Below, in pieces: positions 21,601 through 34,485 of a DNA stretch of 64,000 bases (positions are counted from its first letter, which is position 1; every line of letters starts with the position of its first letter). Below the pieces are notes generated by a model. It made no database searches. It had not been told where the DNA came from and was given only the letters and a program-made list of their open reading frames with translations. Source of the stretch: Epichloe hybrida (Eukaryota; Ascomycota; Sordariomycetes; Hypocreales; Clavicipitaceae). The DNA is taken from positions 248,001 through 312,000 of the forward strand of contig JAFEKR010000004.1 of NCBI GenBank assembly GCA_019022495.1, in the 5' to 3' direction. The position numbers and the translations under genes were made by a program.

Positions 21601-21954
21601 ATAGGCCCTGTTTCTAAAGGCTTACCTAGGATTTCTATAGGGAATAACCCTTTAGAGGGGGAAAATGATTTAGATCAACAACATCTAGATCAAGGTTCAA
21701 AGGATTACCCTATAGACAACATAGGTATCCCTGTAGGTCAAGAAAAACCACCTACAGGCCCCAAAGAACCCCCTAAAGGCTTAATTCCAGCGGATCCCAT
21801 ACAGGCGCAGCCTATAACTCAACTAGGAAATCAGATTTCGACTTCGGACCTCGATTTTGACAAAATTATCGATTTCGACCCTAATATCGACCCTATGGAT
21901 GTTGATATTAGTTCCCCTTCTTCTCTAGATTTTATAAAAGAAATCTGCTTTAAG
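18640..21954 (+). pseudogene. Copia A gag-protease-integrase coding remnant
   Basis: The gag start is ATA here (18,640-18,642), whereas copia E still has ATG. A gag-like region is followed by a Lys/Ser-rich stretch, then the protease motif as NTGST (19,927 on), where aspartate is expected. The integrase core is recognisable around 20,910-21,300 (LVDRKTRYNWVILLPN, then HEQNRLAERSIRTILD). Numerous TAG codons replace expected CAG or TGG. The frame is then interrupted by gypsy D at 21,955. It cannot encode working protein. Confidence 0.85.
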
Positions 21955-21959
21955 GTACG

Positions 21960-22161
21960 TGTGAGGCCCTACTCATAACACCAGCGCGCTAGCGCACCAC
22001 TAGGCGGGCGCACCACGCCCTAGGGCTAGGTCCACATGACACTAGTAAGTCACTACCTATAAGTTAGCAACTCGCACATATAATATACTTAGACCTAGCA
22101 AGCTTTAGTTAATATACAAACGCCCCTATACCTCTTACCTAGCTATCCCTTTATTCTTATA
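21960..22161 (+). repeat. Gypsy D 5' LTR
   Basis: About 202 bp, matching 28,360-28,560. It contains GCGCGCTAGCGC-like GC-rich remnants and ends CTTTATTCTTATA, where the 3' LTR has TTTGTTCTCACA; the differences are transitions. It is the LTR subtype shared with gypsy C. Confidence 0.88.
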
Positions 22162-22249
22162 ATTCTAAAGCTTCTCCTACTAGCTACCTAAGAGTAATAT
22201 AAGGGGGAGAATAACCTAATTCACTAGAACTATACCACGTATTACTTAG

Positions 22250-25200
22250 GATTAGCTAGATAATAGTAATACTATAGCTAGGGATATGCTATATTCTATA
22301 ACTCTATCTAAAGCTATACCCTTTACTATAATAGTAAAAGAGGTAGTAATTAGGGAGTAAATTACCTAGCTTAAGTAGCTTAAGGAACTATAGGATTAAG
22401 AAAAGAAGCTTACTAACTTAATATAATCTTATAGAGAACTAGCAAAAAGGGGCTAAAAGGATAGTTTATTCTTAAGCCTTAGTAGCTAAGAAGTTAAGGT
22501 CTGAAATATTATAAAACTCTAATACCCTATAAACCTATAGAAGTATAAGATATAGCTTAATAACCTTAACTATGCCTTTAAGGGGGCAAAGAAGAAGTAT
22601 TACTAGGATAACTAAAAGATTCTCTTTATACTTAACTATATATATATAAACTATTAGGCTAGATAGGACTAATACATTAAAGAATAACTAGCTAATAGTT
22701 AGGATTATCCTAAGGATAACTAGGATAAGTTCTAAGACTAGACCCTTACGCTACTTAAAGACTCTGTAAGTTATAATATATAAATAGCCATGTAGCTAGA
22801 AAACGCAAAGCAAAAGGAGGGCTAGAGTCCTATTAAGTTTAGCATTTACTTAGATTTACTAGAGAAATACCTAGAACACGCTCTAGAAAAAACCTATACT
22901 CTTATATTCTTTATAAAATTACTTCCTAACTTATAAGATTATATTAACCTACACGTAAATATTACTAGTCTAACACAAGAAGATATTATATAACTTACCT
23001 AGCGATTCTAGGAGGTAATGTTAAAGAATAAGCAAAAGCTAAATAATTTAGAAGAGAAGGGGCTATATAAGGTAGCTTAATACTAAAGATATAACTTCTT
23101 ATAAGGGCATTAGCTAAATAAGGACTAAAGAGATAAGGATAAGGATAAGGAAAAGACCCTAGCTACCTATCTAAATAATAATAGACTATAAGGAAGAAGA
23201 TAGTACTTTAATTATAGTAGTATAGAGTATGTTATTTATAATTATAATAAGCTAAGGAAAGACTAGTAAGAGAGCTAGGAAAACTCCTAGAGGTAGAAGT
23301 AAAAGCCCTTACCTTTACCTTAGACACTAGGGTACTAGTAGGATACTAATTTCACACACTAGTTACTATCTATAGGCATAAAGACATTAAAATAGCAGCG
23401 GATCTTAATAGTTACGCTAAGATTAACATTATAAGCGCCTAATTTATATAGACTTATAAGCTTAATTAGGCTAAGGCTATAATACCTATCTTAAAGATAG
23501 TAGGGGCTCTAACAGTCCCCTAATATAGTATCTATAAGGTGCTTATTTTAATTAAAGATTTATAGGGTAAAGAGAAAGACCTTAAGTTACTATATATAGC
23601 TATTAATAAGGACCTAAGAGCAGAGGGAAGCCCTATATTAATTAGAATACACACGCTTACGGAAGAACGCGTATATCTCTGCTTATACTTATAAGAATAG
23701 TGGTTTAAAAAGAGAAAGGTAGCCTTTTTACTACTAACTCCCTATAAGTTTGCAAAGGTAACACGTAATAAGATAATTATATATACTATTATAGGTATAA
23801 TAGAAGATAAGTTTATCCCTCTTAAAGATAAAGAGAAGGTAAAAGTATATAGAACTATTAAAGATATCTTAGAGAAACTATATAAATTTAAAGACATGTT
23901 TATATTAGATAAGGCAGGGAGCCTCCTATTAAAGAAGTTAACTAACTATATGATTAATCTTGTACTAGGAGCTATACCCCTGTATAGACTAATTTATTCT
24001 CTCTCCTAAAGTAAACTTAGGGAGCTCTAGGAATATATTAATAATAACCTAAAGAAAGGCTAGATAAGACCCTTAAAGAGCCTAGCAGGCGTGCCTATCC
24101 TATTTATGCTAAAGAAGGATAGAACGCTATAGCTATGTATTAACTATTAAGGACTTAATAAGGTAATATAGAAGAATTACTACACTCTCCCCCTGATTTT
24201 AGAGATTCTTAATTAATACTAAGGGGCCTATTTCTTTTCTAAGATTAATATTAAGGATATATACTACTAAATTCGCATTAAAGAAGGTAATAAATAGAAG
24301 ATAGCTTTTTATATATATTATAGGCACTATAAGTACCTTATAATACCTTTTAGGTTAATAAATACCCTAGCTACTTTCTAGAGTTATATCTATAAAGCAC
24401 TGTATAGGCTAGTTAATACTATTTATATAGTATATCTAGATAATATCTTAATCTTCTCTAAGATAAAGGAGGAGTATACTAAATATATTAAGTAAGTCCT
24501 TAAATGTATAAGGTTAGTAAAGTTATATATAAAACCCTCTAAGTGCTCTTTCTATAAGAAATTAGTAAAATTCCTAGGGTTTATTCTCTCTATTAATAGG
24601 ATATTAATAGATACTTGCTAGGTTAATATAATTAGAGAATAGAAGGAGCTAATAAGTTTTAAGGATATATAGTTATTTCTTAGGTTCTATAACTTCTACT
24701 AATAGTTTATTTATAGATACTCTGGAATTATAGCACCTCTTTATATATTAATAAAGGGTAGTTAAAATAGCATCTAGACTAGGAGGTTTATATTTAGAGA
24801 AAAGGAGTGGTTAGTGTTTAACTAGCTAAAAGATGCCTTTTAGTAAGCGCCTTTACTCTAATACTATAACCTAAGTTAGGTAGTGTGTATTAAGATAAAT
24901 ACCTTAATTTTTATAATAGTAGGAATCCTATCTTAGTAAGATAATAAGGGCCATTAGTATTTAGTGGCCTTTTATTTAAGGAAGTTTATAGATGCTAAAC
25001 ACAACTATAGTATAGCTAATTAAAAGCTACTTGCTATAGTAAAGTTATTTAAACACTAGCAATATTATATTAAAGGCATAGAGATACCTATAGAGGTCCT
25101 ATTAGACTATTATAACCTATAGACCTTTATAAGGTAATAGAAGCTAAATAGAAGATAGGCATAATAGTATATATTTCTCTGCCCTTTCTATTTTATAATT

Positions 25201-27030
25201 AAGTATAGACTAGGGAAAAGTAACCCTATGGATACACTATTAAGAAAGTCTAATTATAAGGGTAAACCTATATTAAATAGGGCGCTCCTACTAAAGCTTT
25301 AAAGGAAGATAGTAGATATCTTTATAATAGAAGAAGAAGTACTAATATATTAAAGAAGTTATAGCGTAATACTAGTCTTAGAACCTACTAAGGTAAGAGT
25401 AGCCTAGGTAAAAGGCTAGTTAGCCACCATAGATCTAGTAATAGGTTAGCTAAATAAGGGTGATTTTAAGGAGAAGGTAGCGTGTGTTTAAGATATTAGT
25501 ATAGCATAAGTAATTTAGGGGGCTATTATGTTACTAAATCCTTACTAATCCGTGGTAAATAAACCATTAGCGTAACTACTATAGAAGGTATAGAACTAAG
25601 ATCTAGATCTATAAAAGCGTGGAGGTAAGGTTAACTCCTAAGTAAAAGGGAGGGGAAAAGCTAGTCTATAGTTATGTAGCGTAAGGGGCCTCCTAATATA
25701 TAAAGACTAGGTAGTTGTTCTATAGGAGCCTATCTTATAACAGGAGCTTCTATAGCTATACTATAATAATCTATTAGTAAGTTACTTCAGGACTAAACAC
25801 ACTCTAGAGCTACTAAAATATTACTATTAGTAGCTAGTAATAAGTAAAGCTATTTTAGACTATATATCTAGCTACGGAGTATGCTAGCGTGTTATAGTAA
25901 GATAGCACTACCCCTATAGAAGCCTTAAATTACTACTAATACTAAGGTAACTATAGGTGAAGATCTTAATAGACTTTATTATAGGTCTGCCACTAGTGTA
26001 GCTAGGCAAGCGAGAAACTAACGTAATCCTAGTAATTATAGACTAATTCACTAAGTACTCTGTCTTCCTTCCTATAAAGACTATAATTAACGCAGCTAAA
26101 TTAGCAAAGTTATTCCATAAGGAGATTAAGCTATAATTTAGAGCGCTAGAGGGCATTATATCTAATAGAGGGTTAGTATTCACAAGCTAATTCTAGTTAG
26201 AGGTATATTACTAGTTATATATAAAGTAAAGGCTTTTAATAGCATTTCACCCCTAAACTAATAGGCAGATAGAGAGGACAAATTAGGTGCTTAAGTATTA
26301 CTTATAATATTTTATTAAAGAGAACTAATAACTATAGCTAAAGCTACTCCTAATAGCCTAATTTACGTGTAATAATGCTATTAATAGGATAATAGGCTAC
26401 TCCCCTAACTACGCTCTTATAGGCTATTTACCTAAGTTCTGCCTTACTCTTAAGGGTAAGAGCATAGAGAGGGAGGTCCTAGAGGCTTATATGCGTGTTA
26501 AAAAGCTATATAAGGTTAGGGAGAAACTAGCATATAACTAGGCAAGGGCCACTAAAGCATAGGCAAAGTACTATAACTAGAGATATTAGCTAATGACCTT
26601 AAAAAGAGAAGACTTAGTACTACTATTAGCAAAGAATATTAGGCTTAAGGACGCAAAATAGAAGCTAAACCTAAGATTTATTAGGCTATTTTAAATACTT
26701 AATGCTATAGGTAAATAAGCATACTAACTAGCGCTACCTAATAAGTATAGCTAACTATATAACATGTTTTATATTAGCCTATTAAAGCTATAGAATTACT
26801 AGGAAAACGCCCTAGACGAGGATATGCTAATGCTAGACCTTAAAGATAACAATAATAAGTTTAAAGTCAAAGAAGTTAGGGATTATAGGAAGACACATAA
26901 AGGTAACAAATACCTAGTAAAATAGAAGGGCTAGCTAAGCAAATATAATTAATAGGTAGCGTTAGAAGACATAGAAGGCGCTTAACACGTAATTTAAGCT
27001 TTCTATTAAAGCAAAACAAGCAGAAAGCAT
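22250..27030 (+). pseudogene. Gypsy D gag-pol remnant with chromodomain
   Basis: At 23,204-23,245 the frame reads Y-F-N-Y-S-S-I-E-Y-V-I-Y-N-Y, which is exactly a CX2CX4HX4C zinc knuckle with all four ligands replaced by Tyr. At ~24,431-24,457 the RT motif reads YLDNILIFS. RNase H (~24,880-25,240) and integrase (~25,740-26,700) follow. At ~26,865-27,010 a chromodomain is recognisable (VKEVRDYRKTHKGNKYLVK), with its tryptophan codons now TAG. Chromodomains direct chromoviruses to methylated-histone chromatin. No frame is open for any length. Confidence 0.85.
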
Positions 27031-27060
27031 AGTAAGACATAATTAAGTTATAAGTAATAA

Positions 27061-28359
27061 GGGACAAGGTAATTACAAAAAAGGCCTAGCCTTATTAGCC
27101 GCTATCACACTCTAATTAAAACCCTTATTAAACTATTTACTAAATAATAAAAGAAAAGATACTTATAAGGAGGGGAGTCTTATAGGAAACCCTTCTATAG
27201 TTACTCCCTTATGCGTTAAAATAACACTATTATAAAGGAGGTACTCAGCGCCCTCACTCTTATTCTCCTAAACCGCCACCTCTATTACCTAGAAAAACTA
27301 GTGCTTTACCACTCCCTAGGGCACAAATCCTAGATTATAATATTATAGCTATAAAGTTATTTTTCTTTTCTAGGAATTATAATATATAGTGTAGTTTAGC
27401 TATAAAAGTTAGTAAATAGGTAGCAAAGGAGGAGTAATAACTTATAATCCCTAGGGCAGGGGTAGGATATATAGTAACTAAAAGTTACTAGCACAAAATA
27501 ATATACTAATTATACGCGGCTAAAGTAGCTTACCTAGGGAGTAAGCAAAGGTCTAGAGAACATATAACAAAACGTACCTAATAGACCTTAGTAGCCCTAG
27601 TTAAACTAAAGGAAACACAATAAGCTATGTTAGCGTGATTAAACCCTAAAATAAGGTTTAGATAATAGGTGCTAAAACAGTAGCAAGTTACCTTAGAAAA
27701 CATACGATTATTAGGGTTATTAGGGTCCTAATTACTTAGGGTATTTATTAAAGTTTTTACCTAATTAAGGGTAGTAAGAAAATCTAGAAAATCCCCTTAT
27801 ATAGTTAGCATTACCTAGAGAGACATAGGTAATTAGGGACTAAAAGAGTAAAGAATATAACGTACTTACTATCTTATAAGTATTACCACATTTAACACAC
27901 TAGATATAACGCTTTAAATATTTCCCTTTAATAATAGTAGTTAGCGCGCTAGGGAATCAATAGTTAATCTAAGGGATATTAGGCTTAGCTAGAGAATTCT
28001 TCTTAAAGTCCGCGCAACCTATGCGCAGATAATGTATATAGGAATATCCTCTTAAATAGATATCCAGGACGGCTATAATAATAACGCTCTTAACGCTTTT
28101 CCTATCTAATTCTATTCTAATAATAAGGCAAGTAGTAAAGGTAAAGTTATAGTAACTAATAATATAATAGTATCTAGGGAAAAGTTTACTATAGATAAGA
28201 AAGGGAAAAGTTAGTAATATAATAGGGAGTCATAGGTGAATTTATACTTAAACACTAATATTATTTATTATTGTTTTAGTATAGCTACTACTTAGCAAAT
28301 AGCTATATAGTACTTACTAAAAGCTATTCAGGAGCCTAGCTAAAAGTAAGGGGGTAATT
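27061..28359 (+). other. Gypsy D 3' non-coding region
   Basis: About 1.3 kb between the chromodomain and the 3' LTR. I recognise no domain. The last bases, AAGTAAGGGGGTAAT, are a plausible polypurine tract. Gypsy G does not share this region after its chromodomain. Confidence 0.5.
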
Positions 28360-28560
28360 ATAAGGCCTTACTTATAACACTAGCGCGCTAGCGCACCACT
28401 AGGCAGGCACACTACGCCCTAGGGCTAGGTCCACGTAATACTAGTAAGTCACTACCTATAAGTTAGCGACTCGCACGCATAACACACTTAGACCTAGCAA
28501 GCTTTAGTTAATATACGAACGCCCCTATACCTCTTGCCTAGCTATCCCTTTGTTCTCACA
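28360..28560 (+). repeat. Gypsy D 3' LTR
   Basis: 201 bp pairing with the LTR at 21,960-22,161. It ends TTCTCACA immediately before the GTACG target duplication. Confidence 0.9.
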
Positions 28561-28565
28561 GTACG

Positions 28566-30214
28566 GGAGAAGCTAAAGGAAAAGAATCCTATTAGCCCCG
28601 AGCCTAAGACCTGGAAGCAGGCTATATCTAGCCCTGAAAGGGATAAATGGATAGAAGCCACGTACAAGGAATACAAACAGCTTCTAAAGGCTAGTACTTT
28701 TAAATTTATAGGGAAAGATCAAATCCCTAAGGGCCGAAAAGTACTAAAGAATAGGCTTGTTTATAAGCTTAAAAAGGATAAAGAAAATAATCCTTTAAAA
28801 TATAAGGCTCGACTCGTTGCTAAGGGATTTATGCAAATCGAAGGCCTAGATTACCTAGAGACCTTCGCTGCTATAAGCATTCCCCCTAGCTAGAGGATTT
28901 TACTAGCCCTAGCGGCTTAGAATAACTAGGAAATCGAATAAATCGATTTTATAGGAGCTTTTCTTAATAGTAAGCTACAACAACAGATTTATATGGTTAT
29001 TCTAGAAGGGTTTATTGAATTCCTTGAGGCAAATCCTAAACTAGCTAAATTAGCTAGAAGTTTTGGCTGGAAACCTTCTAAAGATTAAGTAATTTTATTA
29101 CAGAAGTCTTTATACGGCCTAAAACAAAGCTCAAGGGAATGGCAATAAGCGCTAATATTAATGCTTAAATCCCTAGGATTTAACCCTTTAATATCTGACC
29201 TAGCTATCTTCTTCAATCCTTTTAACCAAAACCTTCGTCATTACGTACGTTAATGACTGTCTTCTAATTAGACTGGATTTATCTTATATCTAAAGGCTTA
29301 AAAAGGAACTTTATAAAGTCTATCCAATAGAAGATAGGGGGCCTGCTGAATTCTTCTTAGGGGTTCAAATTGTACGAGATAGGCCTAATAGAATACTGAA
29401 AATTCATTAATCTTAGTATATATTAGAAGCCTTAAAACGATTTAATATGCTAGATAGTAAGCCTATTAGTATACCTCTTCAGCTAGGCGTTTTAGCTACG
29501 CAGATAACTAAGCTTTTAATAGCTAGCGAAATCAAGCTTTATCAGTGCATTATAGGGACTATAATGTACCTAATGTTGCTTATAAGGCCTGATACAGCTT
29601 TTACGCTACAGTGGTTATTTACTGCACTAGCTAGCCCTTATATAGAACACCTAAAAGCAGCTAAAAATCTGCTAAGGTATCTATTAGGGACTAGATTCCT
29701 TACTATTATCTATAGGGGAGACCCTAAAGGTTTAGTTAGCAAAAGCCTAATAGGTTATTATAATAGTGATTTTGCAGGGGATAAAAAGACCTCAAAATTA
29801 ACCTATGCTTATCTATTTAAGCTAGCTGGCGGACCTATTAGCTAGAAATTAAAGAAAGCTAGTATAATAGCTCTATTAACACTAGAAGCTGAAGCTGATG
29901 CTATCTGCGAGACCTTCTGGGAGCTTTAGTGGCTTCAGGGCTTATTTAAGGAGCTAAAAACCCCTATTTCTCCCCCTATCCAGATATATTACGATAATTA
30001 AGGCGCTATAACTACTGCTTATAACCCTGCTTTACATAGTTATATAAAGCATATATTACTAAAGTTTAACTATATTAGGCAATAGGTTTTAGAGGGTTTA
30101 GCTAAGATTAAATATCTAGATACGAAGTCAATGCCTGCAGATAGTCTTACGAAACCTCTTTCTAGACCTCTTTATTAGGCTTTTATTAAGCTTTTAGGGC
30201 TTAATAATTATTAA
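28566..30214 (+). pseudogene. Copia A RT-RNase H remnant
   Basis: The copia frame continues after gypsy D: WKQAISSPERDKWIEATYKEY and KNRLVYKLKKDKENNPLKYKARLVAKG are copia RT motifs. The catalytic motif reads YVND instead of the family's YVDD at ~29,249-29,260. LIGYYNSDFAGD and the LEAEADAICE segment belong to RNase H. It ends KLLGLNNY at 30,214. Several in-frame stops occur. Confidence 0.85.
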
Positions 30215-30410
30215 ACTAACAACTAATTTCCTTCAACAGGGAACTAAAAACAACGTCAAAAAGGGAGCTATATTTAATAATAGCTAGGAATTCAAAAAGG
30301 GGGTCTTTTATTTTTCCTGTTTTTCCCTTTTATCTGTTATTATCAAAAGTTGTTGTTTTTACCCTATAGTCTCTTTGTACACTTCTAATTGCTTTTAAAT
30401 GTAATTCTTT

Positions 30411-30421
30411 TGTAAAGGGGG
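30411..30421 (+). other. Copia A polypurine tract
   Basis: TGTAAAGGGGG directly precedes the 3' LTR, the expected place for the plus-strand primer. The same tract is visible next to the matching LTR of copia E. Confidence 0.7.
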
Positions 30422-31244
30422 TGTTAAAATAAGACCTATTTTTAGCCCTTTTCTAGTTAAAAAACCTTCTTATTACTAGCTTACTTTACAAGTCTAATAG
30501 CTACACTGCAGCTGTCAACAGTCGCGAGGGCAGCTGTTAATAACTGCTTCGTAGCTATTAACAGCTACGACTGACCGTGTGGATAACTAATTAGTTAATT
30601 ACGTTATGGCTATAAGTGTGGCCATAACCACACCACTAGTAATTAGGTAAGCTAGGGTAATGTAAGCTAGGGTGACGTAAGCAGGTTACCCTACACATAA
30701 CTTACCCTATAGCTATCTTTAATAACGATTTTCTCTTTATTTAGAGGTTATACAAAAGTTTTATATATAGCAAATTAAAGCTTAAAGATAGGGCTTTCTC
30801 TTTATATAAGGTTATTTTTTAGACTAAAAGTTAGTGTATATAGGTTACTAGCTAGTATAGTGGTGAGTTGATTTTTTGGTTTTTATATACAAATGAATTT
30901 TACGGAAAATCAAAAGTGGCCTGTAAGACCCCGTTAGCGGCCCGGATCCACCGATATGGTTGGTAGGTCTATGAGAGAAAGAAGATCTTTTTAACTAGCT
31001 AGATAGCTAGTCCTCTTAACTAATAACAGCCGCATTGCCCGTACAACGTATCTAAAATCAATTCTATTACTCTATAAGATATTATAAAAGTGATCTAAAT
31101 TGAATTCTATTAGTTGATAACTGCCATAACCTTCCGTTGCGTTACGTTGATTGATTCAACATTGCAGCCCTATTGGTCCCCGACCGTAGAGCTTGCACCT
31201 GTACAGCTGTTGCCAGCTGGCAACTAGCTCCCTACATTTCAATA
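30422..31244 (+). repeat. Copia A 3' LTR
   Basis: 823 bp, TGTTAAAA to TTTCAATA, followed by the GGTTC target duplication. Compared with the 5' LTR it shows mostly CA-to-TA and TG-to-TA changes, the RIP signature. Confidence 0.92.
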
Positions 31245-33652
31245 GGTTCTAAGACTAGTATTACACTATAACTTCTTTAATATATTAGTACTTTTTCTTC
31301 TACTATAAAGATATTTACTATCTTCCTTTAAAGCTCTAGTAAGAGCGCTTTATTTAATATAGGTTTACCCTTATAATTAAACTTTCTTAATAGTGTATTT
31401 ACAGGGTTACTTTTCCCTAGTTTATACTTAATTATAAAATAGAAAGGGTAGAGGAATATATACTATTATACCTATCTTTTATTTAGCTTTTACTACCTTA
31501 TAAAGGTTTATAAGTTATAATAGTCTAATAGGACCTCTATAGGTATCTCTATGCCTTTAATATAATATTACTAGTGTTTAAATAACTTTACTATAGTAAG
31601 TAACTCTTAATTAGCTATACTATAGTTATATTTAGTGTCTATAAACTTCCTTAACTAAAAGGCTACTAGATACTAATAGCCCTTATTATCCTACTAAGAT
31701 AGGATTCTTACTATTATAAAAATTAAGGTATTTATCTTAATACACACCGCTTAACTTAGGTTATAGTATTAGAGTAAAGGCGCTTACTAAAAGGTATCTT
31801 TTAGCTAGTTAAATATTAACTACTTCTTTTCTTTAAATATAAACCTCCTAGTTTAAATACTATTTTAACTACCCTTTATTAGCATATAAAGAGGTACTAT
31901 AATCCTAGAGTATTTATAAATAAACTATTAATAGAAGTTATAGAACCTAAGGAATAACTATATATTCTTAAAACTTATTAGCTCCTTCTATTCTCTAATT
32001 ATATTAACCTAGTAAGTATTTATTAATATCCTATTAATAAAGAGAATAAATCCTAGGAATTTTACTAATTCTTTATAGAAAGAGTACTTAGAGGGTTTTA
32101 TATATAACTTTACTAACCTTATATATTTAAGAACTTACTTAATATATTTAGTATGCTCCTTCTTTATCTTAGAGAAAATTAAGATATTATTTAAATATAC
32201 TATATAAATAGTATTAACTAGCTTATATAGTACCTTATAGATATAACTCTAGAAAGTGGCTAGGGTATTTATTAACCTAAAAGGTATTATAAGGTACTTG
32301 TAGTGCTTATAATATATATAAAAAGCTATCTTTTACTTATTACTCTCTTTAATATGAATTTAGTAGTATATATCCTTAATATTAATTTTAGAAAAGAAAT
32401 AGGCCCCTTAGTATTAATTAAGGATCTCTAAAATTAGGGGGAGAGTGTAGTAATTCTTCTATATTATCTTATTAAGCCCTTAATAGTTAATATATAGCTA
32501 GAGTATTTTATTCTTCTTTAGTATAAATAGAATAGGTATACTTACTAAGCTCTTTAAGGGTTTTATCTAGCCTTTCTTTAGGTTATTATTAATATATTCC
32601 TAAAGCTCTCTAAGCTTACTTTAGGAGAGAGAATAAATTAGTCTATATAGGGGTGTAGCTCCTAGTATAAGATTAATTATATAGTTAGTTAACTTCTTTA
32701 ATAGGAGGCTCCTTACCTTATCTAATATAAATATATCTTTAAACTTATATAGTTTCTCTAGGATATCTTTAATAGTTTTATATACTCTTACTTTCTCTTT
32801 CTCTTTAAGAGGGATAAACTTATTCTCTAATACACTTATAATAGTATATATAATTATCTTATTATATATTACCTTTATAAACTTATAGGGAGTTAGTAGT
32901 AAAAAGGCTACCTTTCTCTTTTTAAATTACTATTCTTATAAGTATAAGTAAAGATATATATATTCTTCTATAAGTGTATATATTCTAATTAATATAGGGC
33001 TTCCCTTTGCTCTTAGGTCCCTATTAATAGCTATATATAGTAACTTAAGATCTTTCTTTTTGCCTTATAAATCTTTAATTATAATAGGTACCTTATAGAC
33101 ACTATATTAGGGGACTATTAGAGCCCTTACTACCTTTAAGATAGGTGCTATAGCCTTAGCCTAATTAAGCTTATAAGTCTATGCAAATTAAGCGCTTATA
33201 ATATTAATCTTAGCGTAACTATTAAGATTTACTACTATTTTAATATCTTTATACCTATAAATAGTAACTAGTATATAGAATTAGTATCCTATTAGTACCC
33301 TAGTATCTAAGGTAAAGGTAAGGGCTTTTACTTTTACCTCTAGGAGTTTTCCTAGCTCTCTTGCTAGTCTTTCCTTAGCTTATTATAATTATAAATAAGG
33401 TACTCTATACTACTATAATTAAAGTACTATTTTTTTCCTTATAGTTTATTATTATTTAGATAGGTAGCTAGGGTCTTTTTCTTATCCTTATCCTTATCTC
33501 TTTAGTCCTTATTTAGCTAATACCCTTATAAGGAGTTATGTCTTTAGTATTAAGCTGCCTTATATAGCCCTTTCTCTTCTAAATTATTTAGCTTTTACTT
33601 ATTCTTTAATATTACCTCCTAGAATTACTAGGTTAGTTATATAATATCTTCT

Positions 33653-34485
33653 CCTTGGGAAGTCCTTGTACTCGCGGGATTCCTAGGCGGATTAGAGCCA
33701 GACAAGCAGCAACACCGGAGTACTCATAGCTTCTGGCGCTATTATGCTAGATTTGTTCTAAATCTGTAGCAAACGTTAGTAAATAACCTAACCCTAGCCT
33801 AGGATAGCCTTAAATAGCAGAAAGAAAAGAAAAACCTATAGGAAGTTTAATATAAAGAGAAGAAAGAGACTAGGACCCTAGGGGGGGGAGAGCTCTCTTT
33901 TATACCTGCGAAGGGGGGGGGGGGATAATTTAGATAACTTACTTAAAAACAAAGCATAACGTAATTAACGAATCTAATAACACATAAGCAATCTTAACCT
34001 AGGACTATACTAGTCTAGGGCTATAACTACCCTCCCCCTATACTAATTAAATAAAACTAGGTGCTTAGACTTTACTAGATATATAAGGTAAAGGTAAGCT
34101 AGAGATAGCTAAAAAGTAAGGCTATAGAAGAGTTAGCGTAAAAGTGAATAAGAAGTGAATTAACACTATAAATCCAGATTTACTTTACCCTAGCCTAAAG
34201 TAAAGAGACTTAGGATAGACGTGTTATTACACTAGAATAGGACTAGAAGGGGCTTATTCTATATATTTTTCCTTTCTTTTTTCTTTTTAATAGGATAAGG
34301 CTAGCGTAAGCTAGTAATAAACACCTATGATAGGAAACACACTAAGTAGACCTATTATAGGGCTAGCGCTAGCCTGTACATAGATATAAGGGGGTTTTTC
34401 TTCCTAGTATAGGTTTTCCCTTTTGACTTAGTAGTAGGAGTACTAGTAATAGCCACCTATAGAGCTAACTAGCGTAAATAATATA
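33653..34485 (-). mobile_element. Unclassified 0.83-kb insertion in gypsy B (LTR-like, TATA box on - strand)
   Basis: Gypsy B is interrupted here, and TATATAATATCTTCT occurs on both sides (33,638-33,652 and 34,486-34,500). On the minus strand the insert holds a TATAAAAGAGAGCTC core-promoter motif between C-rich tracts. Near its end an ATG opens only a very short frame. Part of it (about 33,840-34,170) is also found in the opposite orientation at 49,131-49,470, where it truncates DDI1. It could be an LTR with the start of a truncated retroelement; the family is unknown. Confidence 0.6.

Larger units (their letters stand above)
21960..28560 (+). mobile_element. Gypsy D: full-length chromodomain Ty3/gypsy retrotransposon nested in copia A
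   Basis: 6,601 bp from TGTGAGGCC to CTCACA, flanked by GTACG at 21,955-21,959 and 28,561-28,565. Joining the flanks restores the copia reading frame across the site, and copia E carries the unoccupied site at 41,735-41,739. The internal order is gag with a zinc knuckle, protease, RT, RNase H, integrase and chromodomain, which is Ty3/gypsy order. All frames are interrupted by stops of RIP type. Confidence 0.93.
17520..31244 (+). mobile_element. Copia A: full-length Ty1/copia retrotransposon, interrupted by gypsy D
   Basis: Begins TGTTAAAA and ends TTTCAATA, with 5-bp target duplications GGTTC at 17,515-17,519 and 31,245-31,249. Without gypsy D and its duplicated target it is about 7.12 kb, matching copia E (7,114 bp). 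The order is LTR, primer site, leader hairpin repeats, gag, protease, integrase, RT, RNase H, polypurine tract, LTR, i.e. copia order with integrase before RT. It is inserted in gypsy B. Reading frames are broken by many C-to-T/G-to-A changes. Confidence 0.93.

Noticed and set aside
28534..28893. Independent gene starting at 28,534
   Set aside because: The start lies inside the gypsy D 3' LTR; the protein is the copia A RT after the insertion.
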